DNA of 57,053 bases from Planococcus sp. APC 4015. GTDB taxonomy: Bacteria > Actinomycetota > Actinomycetes > Actinomycetales > Microbacteriaceae. The notes under the pieces are model-generated. The model was not told the origin of the DNA, did not search any database, and saw only the letters and a list, made by a program, of their open reading frames with translations. The stretch covers positions 1 to 57,053 of the forward strand of contig JASDDH010000023.1 of assembly GCA_030407505.1 (NCBI GenBank). The letters run 5' to 3'. Shown piece by piece: positions 28,017-42,036 of this stretch. Both the position numbers and the translations under genes were made by a program. Positions within the stretch are counted from its first letter, which is position 1, and each line of letters opens with the position of its first letter.

Positions 28017-28805
28017 TCAGACGCCGACGTGCTTCTGGAACCGGATGATGGCGGCGAACTCGTCGACCACCAGGCTCGCGCCGCCGACCAGGGCCCCGTC
28101 GACATCGGGCTCACGCATGAAGCTGGCGATGTTCGCGGACTTCACCGACCCGCCGTAGAGGACGCGGGTGCGCGCAGCGGCATCCTCGCCCAGCTTCGCC
28201 GCGACGACTTCCCGCAACGCGGCGCAGACCTGCTGCGCCTGCTCGGGCGAGGCGACCTGACCGGTGCCGATCGCCCACACCGGCTCGTACGCCACGACGA
28301 TGTCCGCGTCTGCGGGCACACCGGCGAGGGCCACCTCGAGCTGGGCGACGGAGACCGCGGTGGGCCCCGACTCCTCGCGCTGCTCGAGCGTCTCACCGAC
28401 GCAGATCACGGGAGCGAGCCCGTGACGCAGCGCAGCCTGCACCTTGGACGCCACGACCTCGTCGGTCTCGGCGTGGTACTGCCTGCGCTCGGAGTGCCCG
28501 ATGATGACGTACGTGTTGTCGAGCTTCGCCAGGAACGCGCCCGAGATCTCACCCGTGTAGGCGCCGGAATCCTGAGCCGAGAGATCCTGGGCGCCGAGCG
28601 CGAACGGGATCTTGTCGGCATCGAGGAGCGTCTGCACGGTACGCAGGTCGGTGTACGGCGGGAAGAGGGCGACCTCGACCGAGCCGTCCTCGTGCTTGGC
28701 GTCCTTCAGCGTCCAGTGCAGCTTCTGGACGAACGCGACCGCCTGAAGGTGGTCGAGGTTCATCTTCCAGTTGCCTGCGATGAGCGGGGTACGTGTCACT
28801 GCCAT
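28017..28805 (-). CDS. tpiA: Triosephosphate isomerase
   Basis: A 262-residue TIM barrel: [15 protein letters not shown] (the active-site Lys), [30 protein letters not shown] with the catalytic His, [15 protein letters not shown] with the catalytic Glu, and [11 protein letters not shown]. It interconverts dihydroxyacetone phosphate and glyceraldehyde 3-phosphate. It overlaps pgk by 10 nt. Confidence 0.97.
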   Translation of the reverse strand: MAVTRTPLIAGNWKMNLDHLQAVAFVQKLHWTLKDAKHEDGSVEVALFPPYTDLRTVQTLLDADKIPFALGAQDLSAQDSGAYTGEISGAFLAKLDNTYVIIGHSERRQYHAETDEVVASKVQAALRHGLAPVICVGETLEQREESGPTAVSVAQLEVALAGVPADADIVVAYEPVWAIGTGQVASPEQAQQVCAALREVVAAKLGEDAAARTRVLYGGSVKSANIASFMREPDVDGALVGGASLVVDEFAAIIRFQKHVGV

Positions 28806-30010
28806 CCGAGGACCTCCAGTCCGGGTAGCTTCTTGCCCTCGAGGAACTCGAGGCTCGCGCCGCCGCCCGTCGAGATGTGGCCGAATCGGTCGTCGGCGAA
28901 GCCGAGCTGACGCACCGCGGCCGCGGAATCGCCGCCGCCGACGACGGACAGTCCGTCGACGTCGGTGAGCGCCTGGGCGACCGTCTTGGTGCCGTCGGCG
29001 AAGGCGGCCATCTCGAACACGCCCATAGGCCCGTTCCAGAAGACGGTCTTGGACGATCGGATGACGCCGGCGAACTGCTTCGCGGTCTCGGGTCCGATGT
29101 CGAGCCCGAGCCCCGAAGCGCCGAAGGGTGTGTCTTCGAGCGCGTCGGCTGCGGCGACGACATGATCGGCGTCAGCCGAGAACGATGCCGCGACGACGGC
29201 GTCGACGGGCAGCACGATCTCGACACCGGACTCCCGTGCCGTCACCAGGTAGCCCTTCACCCGGTCGATCTGGTCTGCTTCGAGCAGGCTCGCACCGACC
29301 TTGTGCCCCTGCGCCGCGAGGAACGTGAACATCATCCCTCCGCCGACCAGCAGGCGATCCACCCGTGGGAGCAGGTGCTCGATGACGCCCAGCTTGTCGC
29401 TCACCTTGGAGCCGCCGAGCACCACCGTGTAGGGGCGCTCGGGATTCTCGGTGAGCCGGTCGAGGACGTCCAGCTCCTTCTCGATCAGCGTGCCCGCTGC
29501 CGAGGGGAGGATCTCGGCGAGCTCGTACACCGATGCCTGCTTGCGATGCACGACGCCGAATCCGTCTGAGACGAGGGCGTCGCCCAGCTGGGCGAGCTCG
29601 CCGGCGAAGGCGCGACGGCTGTCGTCGTCCTTCGCCGTCTCGCCCGCGTTGAAGCGCAGGTTCTCGATGACCGCGACGTCTCCGTCTTCGAGCGCGGCGA
29701 CCGCTTCCTGCGCGGAGGTGCCCACCGTGTCGAGGGCGAAGGCGACGGGCTTGCCGAGCAGCTCCGAGAGCCGCTGGGCGACGGGCGCGAGACTGTACTT
29801 CGCATCCGGAGCCCCGTCGGGGCGTCCGAGGTGCGAGCAGATCACGAGCCGAGCGCCCTGGTTGATGAGGGCGTTGAGCGTGGGGAGCGACGCACGCACG
29901 CGGCCATCGTCCGTGATGACGCCGTCCTTGAGGGGGACGTTCAGATCACAACGGACGATGACGCGCTTGCCTGCGAGCGAACCCAGCGACGCGAGGGTGC
30001 GCAGAGCCAT
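28796..30010 (-). CDS. pgk: Phosphoglycerate kinase
   Basis: A 404-residue kinase: [80 protein letters not shown] and [11 protein letters not shown]. It makes ATP from 1,3-bisphosphoglycerate. It lies 9 nt downstream of gap. Confidence 0.97.
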   Translation of the reverse strand: MALRTLASLGSLAGKRVIVRCDLNVPLKDGVITDDGRVRASLPTLNALINQGARLVICSHLGRPDGAPDAKYSLAPVAQRLSELLGKPVAFALDTVGTSAQEAVAALEDGDVAVIENLRFNAGETAKDDDSRRAFAGELAQLGDALVSDGFGVVHRKQASVYELAEILPSAAGTLIEKELDVLDRLTENPERPYTVVLGGSKVSDKLGVIEHLLPRVDRLLVGGGMMFTFLAAQGHKVGASLLEADQIDRVKGYLVTARESGVEIVLPVDAVVAASFSADADHVVAAADALEDTPFGASGLGLDIGPETAKQFAGVIRSSKTVFWNGPMGVFEMAAFADGTKTVAQALTDVDGLSVVGGGDSAAAVRQLGFADDRFGHISTGGGASLEFLEGKKLPGLEVLGWQ

Positions 30011-30019
30011 GGTGGCGGC

Positions 30020-31153
<1,134 letters not shown>

Positions 31154-31235
31154 CTACGACACTAGCGCAGACAGAGGTTCGGAAAGTAGATCCGAAGCGG
31201 GTCGAGCACGCGACGTGCCGCGATCGACCCGGACG

Positions 31236-31279
31236 ACGGATGCCCGGTCCGCGCGACGAGCGCGGCACCGGGCATCCGT
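31236..31279 (-). terminator. Terminator of sodA
   Basis: The left arm 31236-31254 (ACGGATGCCCGGTCCGCGC) and right arm 31260-31279 form a hairpin with a 5-nt loop and one bulge, starting 13 nt past the sodA stop. Its base is again CGGATGCC/GGCATCCG. The remaining 31031-31235 holds the gap leader and promoter; TAGTGT and TAGACA occur as weak -10 candidates. Confidence 0.88.
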
Positions 31280-31292
31280 TCGGAGAAGTCGA

Positions 31293-31913
31293 TCAGACCA
31301 GGAGTCCGGCCGTCTTCTCCTGGGCGGTCGTGAAGCGGCGCTGTACGTCGGCCCAGTTCGCGATGTTCCAGAACGCCTTGACGTAGTCGGCGCGGACGTT
31401 CTTGTAGTCGAGGTAGTACGCGTGCTCCCAGACGTCGAGGAGCAGCAGCGGCACGGTGCCGGCGGCGAACTGCGCCTGCTGGTCGAAGAACTGCTGGATG
31501 ATCAGGTTCTGACCGATGGAGTCCCAGAACAGACCCGCCCAGCCCGAGCCCTGCACGCCGAGCGCGGCAGCCGAGAAGTGGGCGGTGAACTTGTCGAACG
31601 AGCCGAAGTGGTCATCGATCGCGGACTCGAGCTCACCGGTGGGCTTGTCGCCACCGTCCGGCGAGAGGTTGGTCCAGAAGATGGAGTGGTTGGTGTGGCC
31701 GCCGAGGTTGAACGCGAGGTCCTTCTCGAGCTTGTTCACGTACGCGAAGTCGCCCTTCTCACGGGCGTCGGCGAGCTGCTCGAGAGCGGTGTTCGCCCCC
31801 GTCACGTAGGCCTGGTGGTGCTTGTCGTGGTGCAGCTGCATGATCGTCGCGCTGATGTGCGGCTCGAGCGCTGCGTAGTCGTACGGGAGTTCGGGCAGCG
31901 TGTAGTTCGCCAT
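31293..31913 (-). CDS. sodA: Superoxide dismutase, Mn/Fe type
   Basis: A 206-residue [19 protein letters not shown] (metal ligand His28), [15 protein letters not shown] (His76), and [16 protein letters not shown] (Asp160, His164), the four expected ligands. It converts superoxide to oxygen and hydrogen peroxide in the cytoplasm. Metal preference (Mn or Fe) is not decided from sequence. It stands between whiA and gap and has its own hairpin terminator. Confidence 0.95.
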   Translation of the reverse strand: MANYTLPELPYDYAALEPHISATIMQLHHDKHHQAYVTGANTALEQLADAREKGDFAYVNKLEKDLAFNLGGHTNHSIFWTNLSPDGGDKPTGELESAIDDHFGSFDKFTAHFSAAALGVQGSGWAGLFWDSIGQNLIIQQFFDQQAQFAAGTVPLLLLDVWEHAYYLDYKNVRADYVKAFWNIANWADVQRRFTTAQEKTAGLLV

Positions 31914-32053
31914 GTTCTCTTCTTCCGGTCGGCGCCGCGCGGAGCGATGGAGAAGGCTCCGACGAGGCGAGGGTGACGGCTCTCATCTTACTGAGGGGCA
32001 ACGCCGCAGTGAGGGGGTTGCTTCCCGTTCCGCGACGGTTTATGACGAGCCGG

Positions 32054-33031
32054 TCAGTCCTCGACGCCGGCGGGAACGGCCGACTCGGTGTCGGGCAGTC
32101 CCTCGACCTCGGCCTTCTTGTCGGCCATGGCCAGCAGGCGGCGGATGCGGCCGGCCACGGCATCCTTCGTCAGTGGGGGGTCGGCGTGGTGGCCCAGTTC
32201 GTCGAGGCTGGCATCGCGGTGCGCGAGACGCAGCTCCCCCGCCTCGCGGAGGTGCTCGGGGACGTCTTCGGCGAGGATCTCGAGGGCGCGTTCGACGCGC
32301 GCGCACGCGGCCACCGCAGCCTGCGCGGAGCGGCGGAGGTTCGCGTCGTCGAAGTTCACGAGGCGGTTGACCCCGGCGCGCACCTCGCGGCGCTGACGCA
32401 GCTGATCCCAGTCGGATGCCGCACGGACGGCACCCATCTCGGCCAGCGCGACGCGGATGGCCTCGCCCTCGCGCACGACGACCCGGGGGATGCCGCGCAC
32501 TTCGCGTGCCTTCGCGGCGATGCCCAGGCGGTGCGCCGCTCCGACGAGCGCCATCGCGGCTTCGGGCGCCGGGCAGGTGATCTCGAGCGCCGCCGACCGA
32601 CCGGGCTCGCTGAGGGAGCCCGCCGCGAGGAACGCTCCGCGCCAGATCGCGGCGAGATCGCCGCGCGAGCCGGTCGTGAGCTTGTTGGGGAGTCCGCGGA
32701 CGGGCCGTCGACGCTGGTCCAGGAGCCCGGTCTGACGGGCGAGCGTCTCACCTCCGTCGATGACACGCACCGCGTAGTGGCTGCCCGTACGACCGCCCGA
32801 CCCCTGAACATGGACGAGCTCGGGCCTCACCCCGTAGATCTCCATCAGATCGCGGGCGACGCGTCGTGCGAGCTGGTCGGTGTCGAGCTCGGCTTCGACC
32901 GCGACGCGGTTGGCGATGGAGTGCAGCCCGCCCGAGAACCGCAGGAGAGACGTCAGCTCGGCCACGCGGGCGGTCGGGCGCGGGTCGCGCACGGCGGTCA
33001 GCTCGGCCTTGACATCGGCGGTCAGCGACAC
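32054..33031 (-). CDS. whiA: WhiA, sporulation/division transcription regulator
   Basis: A 325-residue WhiA. The N-terminal LAGLIDADG-like domain starts at [13 protein letters not shown] and includes [15 protein letters not shown]; the C-terminal helix-turn-helix contains [19 protein letters not shown] and [33 protein letters not shown]. WhiA acts in sporulation and cell division and also occurs in non-sporulating actinobacteria. GTG 33031 has AGGAGA upstream; the alternative GTG 33043 would place that site inside the gene. It follows rapZ by 69 nt, with no yvcK between. Confidence 0.94.
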   Translation of the reverse strand: MSLTADVKAELTAVRDPRPTARVAELTSLLRFSGGLHSIANRVAVEAELDTDQLARRVARDLMEIYGVRPELVHVQGSGGRTGSHYAVRVIDGGETLARQTGLLDQRRRPVRGLPNKLTTGSRGDLAAIWRGAFLAAGSLSEPGRSAALEITCPAPEAAMALVGAAHRLGIAAKAREVRGIPRVVVREGEAIRVALAEMGAVRAASDWDQLRQRREVRAGVNRLVNFDDANLRRSAQAAVAACARVERALEILAEDVPEHLREAGELRLAHRDASLDELGHHADPPLTKDAVAGRIRRLLAMADKKAEVEGLPDTESAVPAGVED

Positions 33032-33100
33032 GGGTCTCCTCACGGATGGGGGTACGGGACGATCGTCCAGCCTACTCGGGAGCGCGGCGGCTCGCCGCCG

Positions 33101-33976
33101 TCACTCTCGTCCGAGGTCTCGGTGCTTCACCCGTACGGCCACGCCTGGAGAATCCGCGAGACGCTCGGCGAGCTCGCGCGCCGTGACCACCGAGCGGTGC
33201 TTGCCGCCGGTGCAGCCGACGGCGATCATCGAGTGCCGCTTGTTCTCGCGCTGGTATCCCGCGAGCACGGGTGCGAGCGCGGCGGCGTACGCGTCGATGA
33301 ACTCCTCCGCGCCCTCCTGCGCGAGCACGAAGTCGCGCACCTCGGGAGTCTCGCCGGTGAGCGAGCGCAGCTCCTCGCTCCAGAACGGGTTCGGCAGGAA
33401 CCTCATGTCGGCGACGAGATCGGCATCGGGCGGCAGCCCGTACTTGAAGCCGAAGCTCATGATGGTGAGCGTGTGGCGGGCGGCCCCTTCGTCGGAGAAG
33501 AGATCTGCGATGCGGGTCGTCAGGTGGTGGATGTTGAGAGACGAGGTGTCGACGATGATGTCGGCGCGCTCGCGCACAGATGCGAGCCGCTCGCGTTCGA
33601 GACGGATGCCGTCGATGATCGTCCCCTCCCCTTGGAGGGGATGCGGGCGCCTGACCGCCTCGAAGCGGCGCACGAGCACGTCGTCCGATGCGTCGAGGAA
33701 GATCGATCGCAGTCGTCGGCGGTCGCGCAGGGTGCGCATCACCTCGGGCAGTTCGGCGAACAGGTCGCGGCCCCGCACATCGACCACGGCCGCCATCTTC
33801 GGCAGCGCGCCGCCCGCGAGCTCGGTGAGGTCGAGGAGGGGCTTGAGCATCTGCGGCGGAAGATTGTCGACCACGTACCAGTCGAGGTCTTCGAGGGCGT
33901 TCGCGGCGGTGGATCTGCCGGCGCCCGACATGCCCGTCACGATCAAGACCTCGCCGGAGTCCGACTCGTCGCTCAT
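33101..33976 (-). CDS. rapZ: RapZ/YvcJ-family nucleotide-binding protein
   Basis: A 291-residue P-loop protein: [30 protein letters not shown] (Walker A GMSGAGRS), [35 protein letters not shown] and [20 protein letters not shown] near the C-terminus. In E. coli it is an RNA-binding adaptor for GlmZ; in Gram-positives (YvcJ) its role is uncertain. ATG 33976 with upstream AAGGGTGGG is preferred to GTG 33982. Confidence 0.93.
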   Translation of the reverse strand: MSDESDSGEVLIVTGMSGAGRSTAANALEDLDWYVVDNLPPQMLKPLLDLTELAGGALPKMAAVVDVRGRDLFAELPEVMRTLRDRRRLRSIFLDASDDVLVRRFEAVRRPHPLQGEGTIIDGIRLERERLASVRERADIIVDTSSLNIHHLTTRIADLFSDEGAARHTLTIMSFGFKYGLPPDADLVADMRFLPNPFWSEELRSLTGETPEVRDFVLAQEGAEEFIDAYAAALAPVLAGYQRENKRHSMIAVGCTGGKHRSVVTARELAERLADSPGVAVRVKHRDLGRE

Positions 33977-34000
33977 GCCCACCCTTCGCCCGGGATCAGC

Positions 34001-35920
34001 CTACCCAGTCGTGAGATGTGCGTGGACGGCCGCGGCGAGCTTCGGCCCGACTCCGGGCAGCTCGGCGATCTCGTCGGGCGTCGCCTTCTTGAGGGCGGTG
34101 ACCGAGCCGAAGTGACGCAGCAGCGCCCGGATGCGGTTCTCTCCGAGACCGGGAACCTCGGCGAGGACACTCTGGATGTCGCGCCGGCGACGCTTGCGCT
34201 GATGCGTGATCGCGAAGCGGTGGGCCTCGTCCCGGAGCCGCTGGAGGAGATAGAGAGCCTCGCTCGTGCGCGGCAGGATGACGGGGAAGTCCTCACCGGG
34301 CATCCACACCTCTTCGAGGCGCTTGGCGATGCCGCACAGTGCGATCTCCTCGTGGCCGGCGTCGCGCAGCGCACGTGCCGCAGCCTCGACCTGAGGCTTG
34401 CCGCCGTCGACGACGAGGAGCTGCGGCCGGTAGGCGAAGCGGGGCTTCTTGCGCGTCGTCACGACGGTGGCATCGGCCGTCGGGTCCTGCACGGCATCCG
34501 GAATCAGGTCGTCTTCCTCTTCGGGACGATCGAGGTAGGCCAGGCGCCTCATCAGCACCTGATGGAGCGAATCGGTGTCATCCGTGGTCTCGGCGACGCC
34601 GAACGAACGGTACTGGTCCTTGCGCGGCAGGCCGTCCTCGAAGACCACCATCGAGGCCACGACGTTGGTGCCGCCGAGGTGCGAGACGTCGAAGCATTCG
34701 ATGCGCAGCGGCGCCTCGGACAGGCCCAGGGCCTCCTGCAGGTCGGTCAGCGCCTGCGTGCGCGCGACGTAGTCGCTGGTGCGCCGGGTCTTGTGGAGCA
34801 TGAGCGCCTGCTGCGCGTTGAGAGTCGCCGTCTTCATGAGCTCGGCCTTGCGCCCGCGCTGCGCCACCTGGATCGTCACGCTCTTGCCCCGGCGCTCCTG
34901 CAGCCACGCCTCGAGCTCCTCCGCGTCGTCGGGCATCGACGGCACGAGGACCTGCTTGGGGACGTCGGCGGCCGACGCATCGCCGTAGGCGCGCTGGAGG
35001 ATCTGGTCGACGAGCTCGCCGCCCGAGATGTCGAGCTCCTTCTCGACGGTCGAGGCCCGCACCCCGCGCACCCGCCCGCCGCGGATCACGAAGTGCTGCA
35101 CGGCGGCGGCCAGCTCGTCTTCGGCGATGCCGAACAGGTCGGCGTCGGTGTCTTCGGCGAGCACGAGCGCGCTGCGCTTGAGGACGGCGTCGATGGACTG
35201 CAGCCGGTCGCGGTAGATCGCGGCGGCTTCGTAGTCCATGGCCGCCGACGCCTCGCGCATGCGGGCCGTGAGCTGCTTGGTGAACCGCTGGTCGCCGCCC
35301 GCCATGAACGCGACGAAGTCGTCGACGATGGCGCGGTGCTCCTCGATCGTGACCTTCATCGAGCACGGCCCGCCGCACCGCCCGATCTGCCCCGGGAAGC
35401 ACGGTCGACCCGACGCCATCGCCTTCTTGTACGACGCGTCGCTGCACGTGCGGATCGGGAAGACCTTGATGAGCTGGTCGATCGTGTCGTGCACCGCCCA
35501 CACCTTCGGGTACGGCCCGAAGTACTTGGCGCCGGCGATCCGGCGGTTGCGCGTGACGATGACCCGCGGGGCCTCGTCACCGAGGGTGATCGCCATGTAG
35601 GGGTAGGACTTGTCGTCGCGGTAGCGGACGTTGAACGGCGGATCGAACTCCTTGATCCACATGTACTCCAGCTGCAGCGAGTCGACGTCGCTCGGGACGA
35701 CCGTCCACTCGACCGAGGCCGCGGTCGTGACCATGCGTCGCGTGCGCTCGTGCAGGGTGTGCAGCGGCGCGAAGTAGTTCGACAGGCGGGCGCGCAGGTT
35801 CTTGGCCTTGCCGACGTACAGCACGCGCCCGTCGCGGTCGCGGAAGCGGTACACCCCGGGGTTGGTGGGGATCTCCCCCGGCTTCGGCTTGTACGCGACC
35901 GTGGGAGTCGACCTCGCCAC
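34001..35920 (-). CDS. uvrC: UvrC, excinuclease ABC subunit C
   Basis: A 639-residue nuclease. The GIY-YIG domain is [31 protein letters not shown] at about residues 20-50, then the UvrB-binding UVR motif, the central RNase H-like domain ([28 protein letters not shown]) and a C-terminal helix-hairpin-helix pair ([30 protein letters not shown]). It makes both incisions in nucleotide excision repair. GTG 35920 lies 5 nt after the uvrA stop, so uvrA and uvrC form one transcript under the damage promoter at 38860. Confidence 0.96.
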   Translation of the reverse strand: MARSTPTVAYKPKPGEIPTNPGVYRFRDRDGRVLYVGKAKNLRARLSNYFAPLHTLHERTRRMVTTAASVEWTVVPSDVDSLQLEYMWIKEFDPPFNVRYRDDKSYPYMAITLGDEAPRVIVTRNRRIAGAKYFGPYPKVWAVHDTIDQLIKVFPIRTCSDASYKKAMASGRPCFPGQIGRCGGPCSMKVTIEEHRAIVDDFVAFMAGGDQRFTKQLTARMREASAAMDYEAAAIYRDRLQSIDAVLKRSALVLAEDTDADLFGIAEDELAAAVQHFVIRGGRVRGVRASTVEKELDISGGELVDQILQRAYGDASAADVPKQVLVPSMPDDAEELEAWLQERRGKSVTIQVAQRGRKAELMKTATLNAQQALMLHKTRRTSDYVARTQALTDLQEALGLSEAPLRIECFDVSHLGGTNVVASMVVFEDGLPRKDQYRSFGVAETTDDTDSLHQVLMRRLAYLDRPEEEDDLIPDAVQDPTADATVVTTRKKPRFAYRPQLLVVDGGKPQVEAAARALRDAGHEEIALCGIAKRLEEVWMPGEDFPVILPRTSEALYLLQRLRDEAHRFAITHQRKRRRRDIQSVLAEVPGLGENRIRALLRHFGSVTALKKATPDEIAELPGVGPKLAAAVHAHLTTG

Positions 35921-35925
35921 GGGGC

Positions 35926-38853
<2,928 letters not shown>

Positions 38854-38859
38854 CTGTCA

Positions 38860-38882
38860 AGTCTAGGCGGGGCCTCCGACAC
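38860..38882 (-). promoter_or_regulatory. PafBC-type (RecA-independent) DNA-damage promoter of uvrA-uvrC
   Basis: Minus strand, 5' to 3': GTGTCGGAG (38882-38874), an 8-nt spacer (38873-38866), TAGACT (38865-38860). This matches the mycobacterial RecA-independent promoter motif TTGTCRGTG-N8-TANNNT in spacing and most bases. The last base of the -10 is 7 nt before the uvrA GTG, so transcription should begin at or next to that codon. Confidence 0.9.
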
Positions 38883-38929
38883 CGGGTTCGCGGCAGCGTT
38901 CGCCGGCCGCGTATCCCCCGCCGACGATG

Positions 38930-38964
38930 ACGGATGCCGCGGGGTCCGGCCCCGCGGCATCCGT
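38930..38964 (-). terminator. Terminator after the secreted nucleotidase
   Basis: A perfect 15-bp stem, left arm ACGGATGCCGCGGGG (38930-38944) and right arm CCCCGCGGCATCCGT (38950-38964), with a TCCGG loop. It starts 18 nt past the nucleotidase stop at 38983 and shields uvrA. Third terminator built on the CGGATGCC word. Confidence 0.92.
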
Positions 38965-38982
38965 TCGTTCATCGCTCGGATG

Positions 38983-41394
38983 TCACCAGACGAGCACCGG
39001 GAACTTGCCGCTCGTCGCGGGCTTGTTCAGGTCGCTCCCGGCGTAGGACGCCGACAGGAGGTGGAGTCCGCGCGTCAGCTTCGTCACCTGCACACGCACG
39101 ATGCCCCGATCCTTCTCGGTGAGGGTCGCGGTGCCGACGACCTTGCTGCCGTCGTAGACCGTGACCACGCCCGTCGGGTATCCGCCGCTCTCGCCGAGCA
39201 CGAACGCCGTGTACAGGACCGTCGAGCCCTTCTTGGCGAGGATCTTGTTCGGCACGCCGAGCACGTAGGTGTCGATCTTCTCGAACACCGTGATCGGGAC
39301 GTTCACCGAGGTGCCGGTGGACGCACCGGTGAGGGTGAGCGACGTGGCACCGACCGGCGCGTTCGCCGGCAGCGTGACCGCGATCGAGGCGGTGCCGTAG
39401 TCGTCGTAGACGAGCGTGCCGGTCGAGTTGTCGACGGGGAAGCTGCCGAGCGCCGTGTCACCGAGCGACACGACGATCTCGGAGTCCTTCACGTCGGCGG
39501 CCGTCGACATCGCCCACGACTTCACATCGAACGCGACGGTCGCGCCGACCTCGTACGACGCGGGTGCGCCGGCGGGGAAGGAGACCTCCACAGCGCGCTG
39601 GGAGTAGTCCACGGCGATCGGCGCCTCAGCGGCGAACTCCTCCATGTAGTCGACCATGGCTGCCAGGTCGATCTTGCCCGTGTCGCGCTTGCCTGCACCG
39701 TTGTTCAACTCGAAGAAGTTGTCGCCGCCGGTCGAGAGGAACGAGTTGACCGTGACGGAGTACGTCGCGGCGGGGTCGATCGGCTCGCCGTTCAGCCACA
39801 TACCGGTGATCGTGCCCTGAGGCGCGGTGTAGGGCGTGAGCGACTCGTCGACCGGCGTGGCCGGGTTGTCGATCGGCGTCGAGGTCACCGGCGCCTGCGT
39901 GTAGGTGTACTCGAAGCCCTCCGACACGCCCAGCCGCAGGAACGGCCGGGTGGGAAGAGAGTTGAAGCGGTCGCGCTGCCACTGCTGCTCGAGCACCGTC
40001 TCGATCTGAGCGCCGGTGAGCTGCATGTTGACCAGCGTGTTGGCGAACGGCTGCACGACGGCGGCCTGCTTGTAGGTCAGCGTCCGCGGGAAGCTGCCGT
40101 CACCCGGGTTCGTTCCGACCATGTCGGCTCGCAGCCCGCCGGGGTTCATGAAGGCGATCTGCGCGCCACCGGATTCGGCGGACTCGGTGGCCCACTGCTG
40201 CACCTCGGCGACGAGGTTGCCGAGCGTCGATTCTCCTCCGCGGTTCTCGTTCGGGATGCCCGAGGCGTTGACCGAGCTGAGCTGCGCCCGATTGAACGCG
40301 CCGCCGATCTGGCCGAGCGGCACAGCACCGAGGACATCGGCCTCGACGCGAGCCTCTTCGACGATCGGAGTCACCGCGGGGTCGGCGGGGAACGCCGATC
40401 CCGTGAGGGCGATGACCTCCTGCGTCTTCGCAGACACCTCGCCGGTCGCGCCGTCGACCGTGTAGACCAACTGGTTCAGATTCGTGCCGTACTGGCCCGC
40501 CGAGACGACGGGACGCGTCGTCACGGGACGGTTCTCGTCGACCCATTCCTGCACGGGATACGAGCAGTTGTAGGCGAGGTGCGTGTGACCCGAGACGATG
40601 GCGTCGATGTCGGGTGAGACACCGGCGACGATGTCGCCCCACGTCGTGCCCACCGTCGCGTTGGTCGCACAGTCGGTGGTCGCAGCGCCCTCGTGCACCA
40701 GCATGACGACCAGGTCTGCGCCGTCGGCGACGAGGCCGGCGGCAGCGGTGTTCACCGACGAGACGATCGGTGCGGTGTCGATCTGCGCGATGCCCCCGGG
40801 GCTCACGAGCGACGGCAGGTCTTCGGTCACCGCTCCGACGAACCCGACCGAGACGTCACCGAACTCCTTGACCCAGGTCTCGGGGACGGCCGGGGTGTCG
40901 GTACCCGCGAGCTTCAGGTTGGCGGCGATGTACTCCCAGTTCGCCCCGCCCCACGGGTTCGTCACGGGGTCGAACGGCGCCGTCACGCGGTTGATCAGAT
41001 CGTCGTAGCCCTGGTCGAGTTCGTGGTTGCCGACCGCGGACACCTCGAGACCGGCTTCGTTGAGCGCGTCGATGGTCGGCTTGTCGTCCTGGATGAAGGA
41101 CTCGAAGGTCGACGCACCGATGAGGTCACCCGCGGCCGCGAAGACTGTGTTCGGGTTGGCGGCACGCAGCTGCTTCACGGCACCCGAGAGCACAGCGGCT
41201 CCGGCGGCGTTGGCGCCGTCGGGCAGCAACCGGCCGTGGAAGTCGTTCGTGGCGAGGATCTGCACCTGAGTGGGTGCCGCGTTCGCCGCGGGGACGACGA
41301 AGGCGCTCACCCCCAGTGCTGCGATCGTGGCTGCGGCCAGCGCGGCGAGACGCCGTCGTGTGGCTGCGGAATCGGCGTGGGACCGAGATGGCAT
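38983..41394 (-). CDS. Secreted bifunctional UDP-sugar hydrolase/5'-nucleotidase
   Basis: An 803-residue protein: a long N-terminal signal (hydrophobic LAALAAATIAALGVSAFVVPAANA, cleavage near residue 40), a metallophosphoesterase domain (LATNDFHGRLLP, AAGDLIGAS, VGNHELDQGYDD, IVSGHTHLAYN), the 5'-nucleotidase C-terminal domain (NDFHG type, with NENRGGESTLGNLVAEV and NPGGLR, and the TGAQIETVLEQQW segment), and a C-terminal Ig-like repeat (YPTGVVTVYDGSKVVGTATL). It should release phosphate and nucleosides outside the cell. No LPxTG or membrane anchor is visible, so it is probably secreted. It has its own promoter. Confidence 0.9.
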   Translation of the reverse strand: MPSRSHADSAATRRRLAALAAATIAALGVSAFVVPAANAAPTQVQILATNDFHGRLLPDGANAAGAAVLSGAVKQLRAANPNTVFAAAGDLIGASTFESFIQDDKPTIDALNEAGLEVSAVGNHELDQGYDDLINRVTAPFDPVTNPWGGANWEYIAANLKLAGTDTPAVPETWVKEFGDVSVGFVGAVTEDLPSLVSPGGIAQIDTAPIVSSVNTAAAGLVADGADLVVMLVHEGAATTDCATNATVGTTWGDIVAGVSPDIDAIVSGHTHLAYNCSYPVQEWVDENRPVTTRPVVSAGQYGTNLNQLVYTVDGATGEVSAKTQEVIALTGSAFPADPAVTPIVEEARVEADVLGAVPLGQIGGAFNRAQLSSVNASGIPNENRGGESTLGNLVAEVQQWATESAESGGAQIAFMNPGGLRADMVGTNPGDGSFPRTLTYKQAAVVQPFANTLVNMQLTGAQIETVLEQQWQRDRFNSLPTRPFLRLGVSEGFEYTYTQAPVTSTPIDNPATPVDESLTPYTAPQGTITGMWLNGEPIDPAATYSVTVNSFLSTGGDNFFELNNGAGKRDTGKIDLAAMVDYMEEFAAEAPIAVDYSQRAVEVSFPAGAPASYEVGATVAFDVKSWAMSTAADVKDSEIVVSLGDTALGSFPVDNSTGTLVYDDYGTASIAVTLPANAPVGATSLTLTGASTGTSVNVPITVFEKIDTYVLGVPNKILAKKGSTVLYTAFVLGESGGYPTGVVTVYDGSKVVGTATLTEKDRGIVRVQVTKLTRGLHLLSASYAGSDLNKPATSGKFPVLVW

Positions 41395-41469
41395 GGAGCA
41401 TCCTTCGAATTCGGACGACAGGGACGCCGCAGCGCACGCGAACGTGGTGGGAAACGCGTCGGCATGCCG

Positions 41470-41498
41470 AGCCTAAGAGTTGGCCGTGAATCTGCCAA
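41470..41498 (-). promoter_or_regulatory. Sigma-70-type promoter of the nucleotidase gene, overlapped by an inverted repeat
   Basis: Minus strand: -35 TTGGCA (41498-41493), 17-nt spacer, -10 TAGGCT (41475-41470), a good match to TTGACA-N17-TANNNT. An inverted repeat GTTGGC-N9-GCCAAC (41479-41499) covers the -35 and spacer and could be an operator. Confidence 0.7.
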
Positions 41499-41559
41499 CG
41501 ATCATGAGAATGTGTTCACGTAACCGCAATCCGGATGCGGTCTCGGCGCGCGCGGACCG

Positions 41560-41994
41560 TCAGCGGACCGGTCGACCGGCGAACCTGCCGAGGGAGTTCC
41601 GAAGCGTGGCGACTTCTGCGGCATCCATTCCGGTGAGTTCCATGATCTGGCGCGGCACATCGAGAGCCTGCTCGCGGAGCGCGCGGCCCGCATCGGTCAC
41701 GGTGATGTCGAGTACGCGCTCGTCGGCAGCCCGACGGATGCGGGCGACCCTCCCCTGCGACTCCAGTCGCTTCACGATCGGCGACAGCGTCGCGGGCTCC
41801 ATCGCGAGCTCATCGGCGAGTTCGCCCAACGACCGCGGAGAGCTGTCCCACAAAGCGAGCATCACGAGGTACTGCGGATGGGTGAGGCCGAGGGGCTCGA
41901 GCACCGGCCGATACAGCGAGACCACGTTCCGCGCCGCGGTCACCACCGCGAAACAGAGCTGGTTCTCGAGCTTCAGCAGATCGTCGGATGACAT
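41560..41994 (-). CDS. MarR-family regulator resembling OhrR
   Basis: A 144-residue winged-helix protein. The N-terminus LKLENQLCFAVVTAARNVVSLYRPVLEPLGLTHPQYLVMLALWD is close to OhrR, including the redox-sensing Cys at residue 14. The wing is EPATLSPIVKRLESQGRVARIRRAADERVL. OhrR proteins sense organic hydroperoxides through that Cys and repress ohr. No ohr gene is adjacent; the divergent gene is a small zinc-ribbon protein. The operator at 42016-42035 covers both promoters. Calling it OhrR is a family-level inference. Confidence 0.85.
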   Translation of the reverse strand: MSSDDLLKLENQLCFAVVTAARNVVSLYRPVLEPLGLTHPQYLVMLALWDSSPRSLGELADELAMEPATLSPIVKRLESQGRVARIRRAADERVLDITVTDAGRALREQALDVPRQIMELTGMDAAEVATLRNSLGRFAGRPVR

Positions 41995-42015
41995 CCCAGC
42001 ATCCTAATGCCACGA

Positions 42016-42035
42016 ATGCTTAGTACACTAAGCAT
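42016..42035. promoter_or_regulatory. MarR/OhrR operator palindrome
   Basis: ATGCTTAGTACACTAAGCAT is a perfect inverted repeat (9-bp arms, AC centre) between the two divergent genes. On the plus strand it contains TACACT (42024-42029), whose last base is 8 nt before the downstream ATG at 42037; on the minus strand it contains TAGTGT (42030-42025). A bound regulator would block both promoters, giving autoregulation. Confidence 0.88.
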
Positions 42036-42036
42036 C

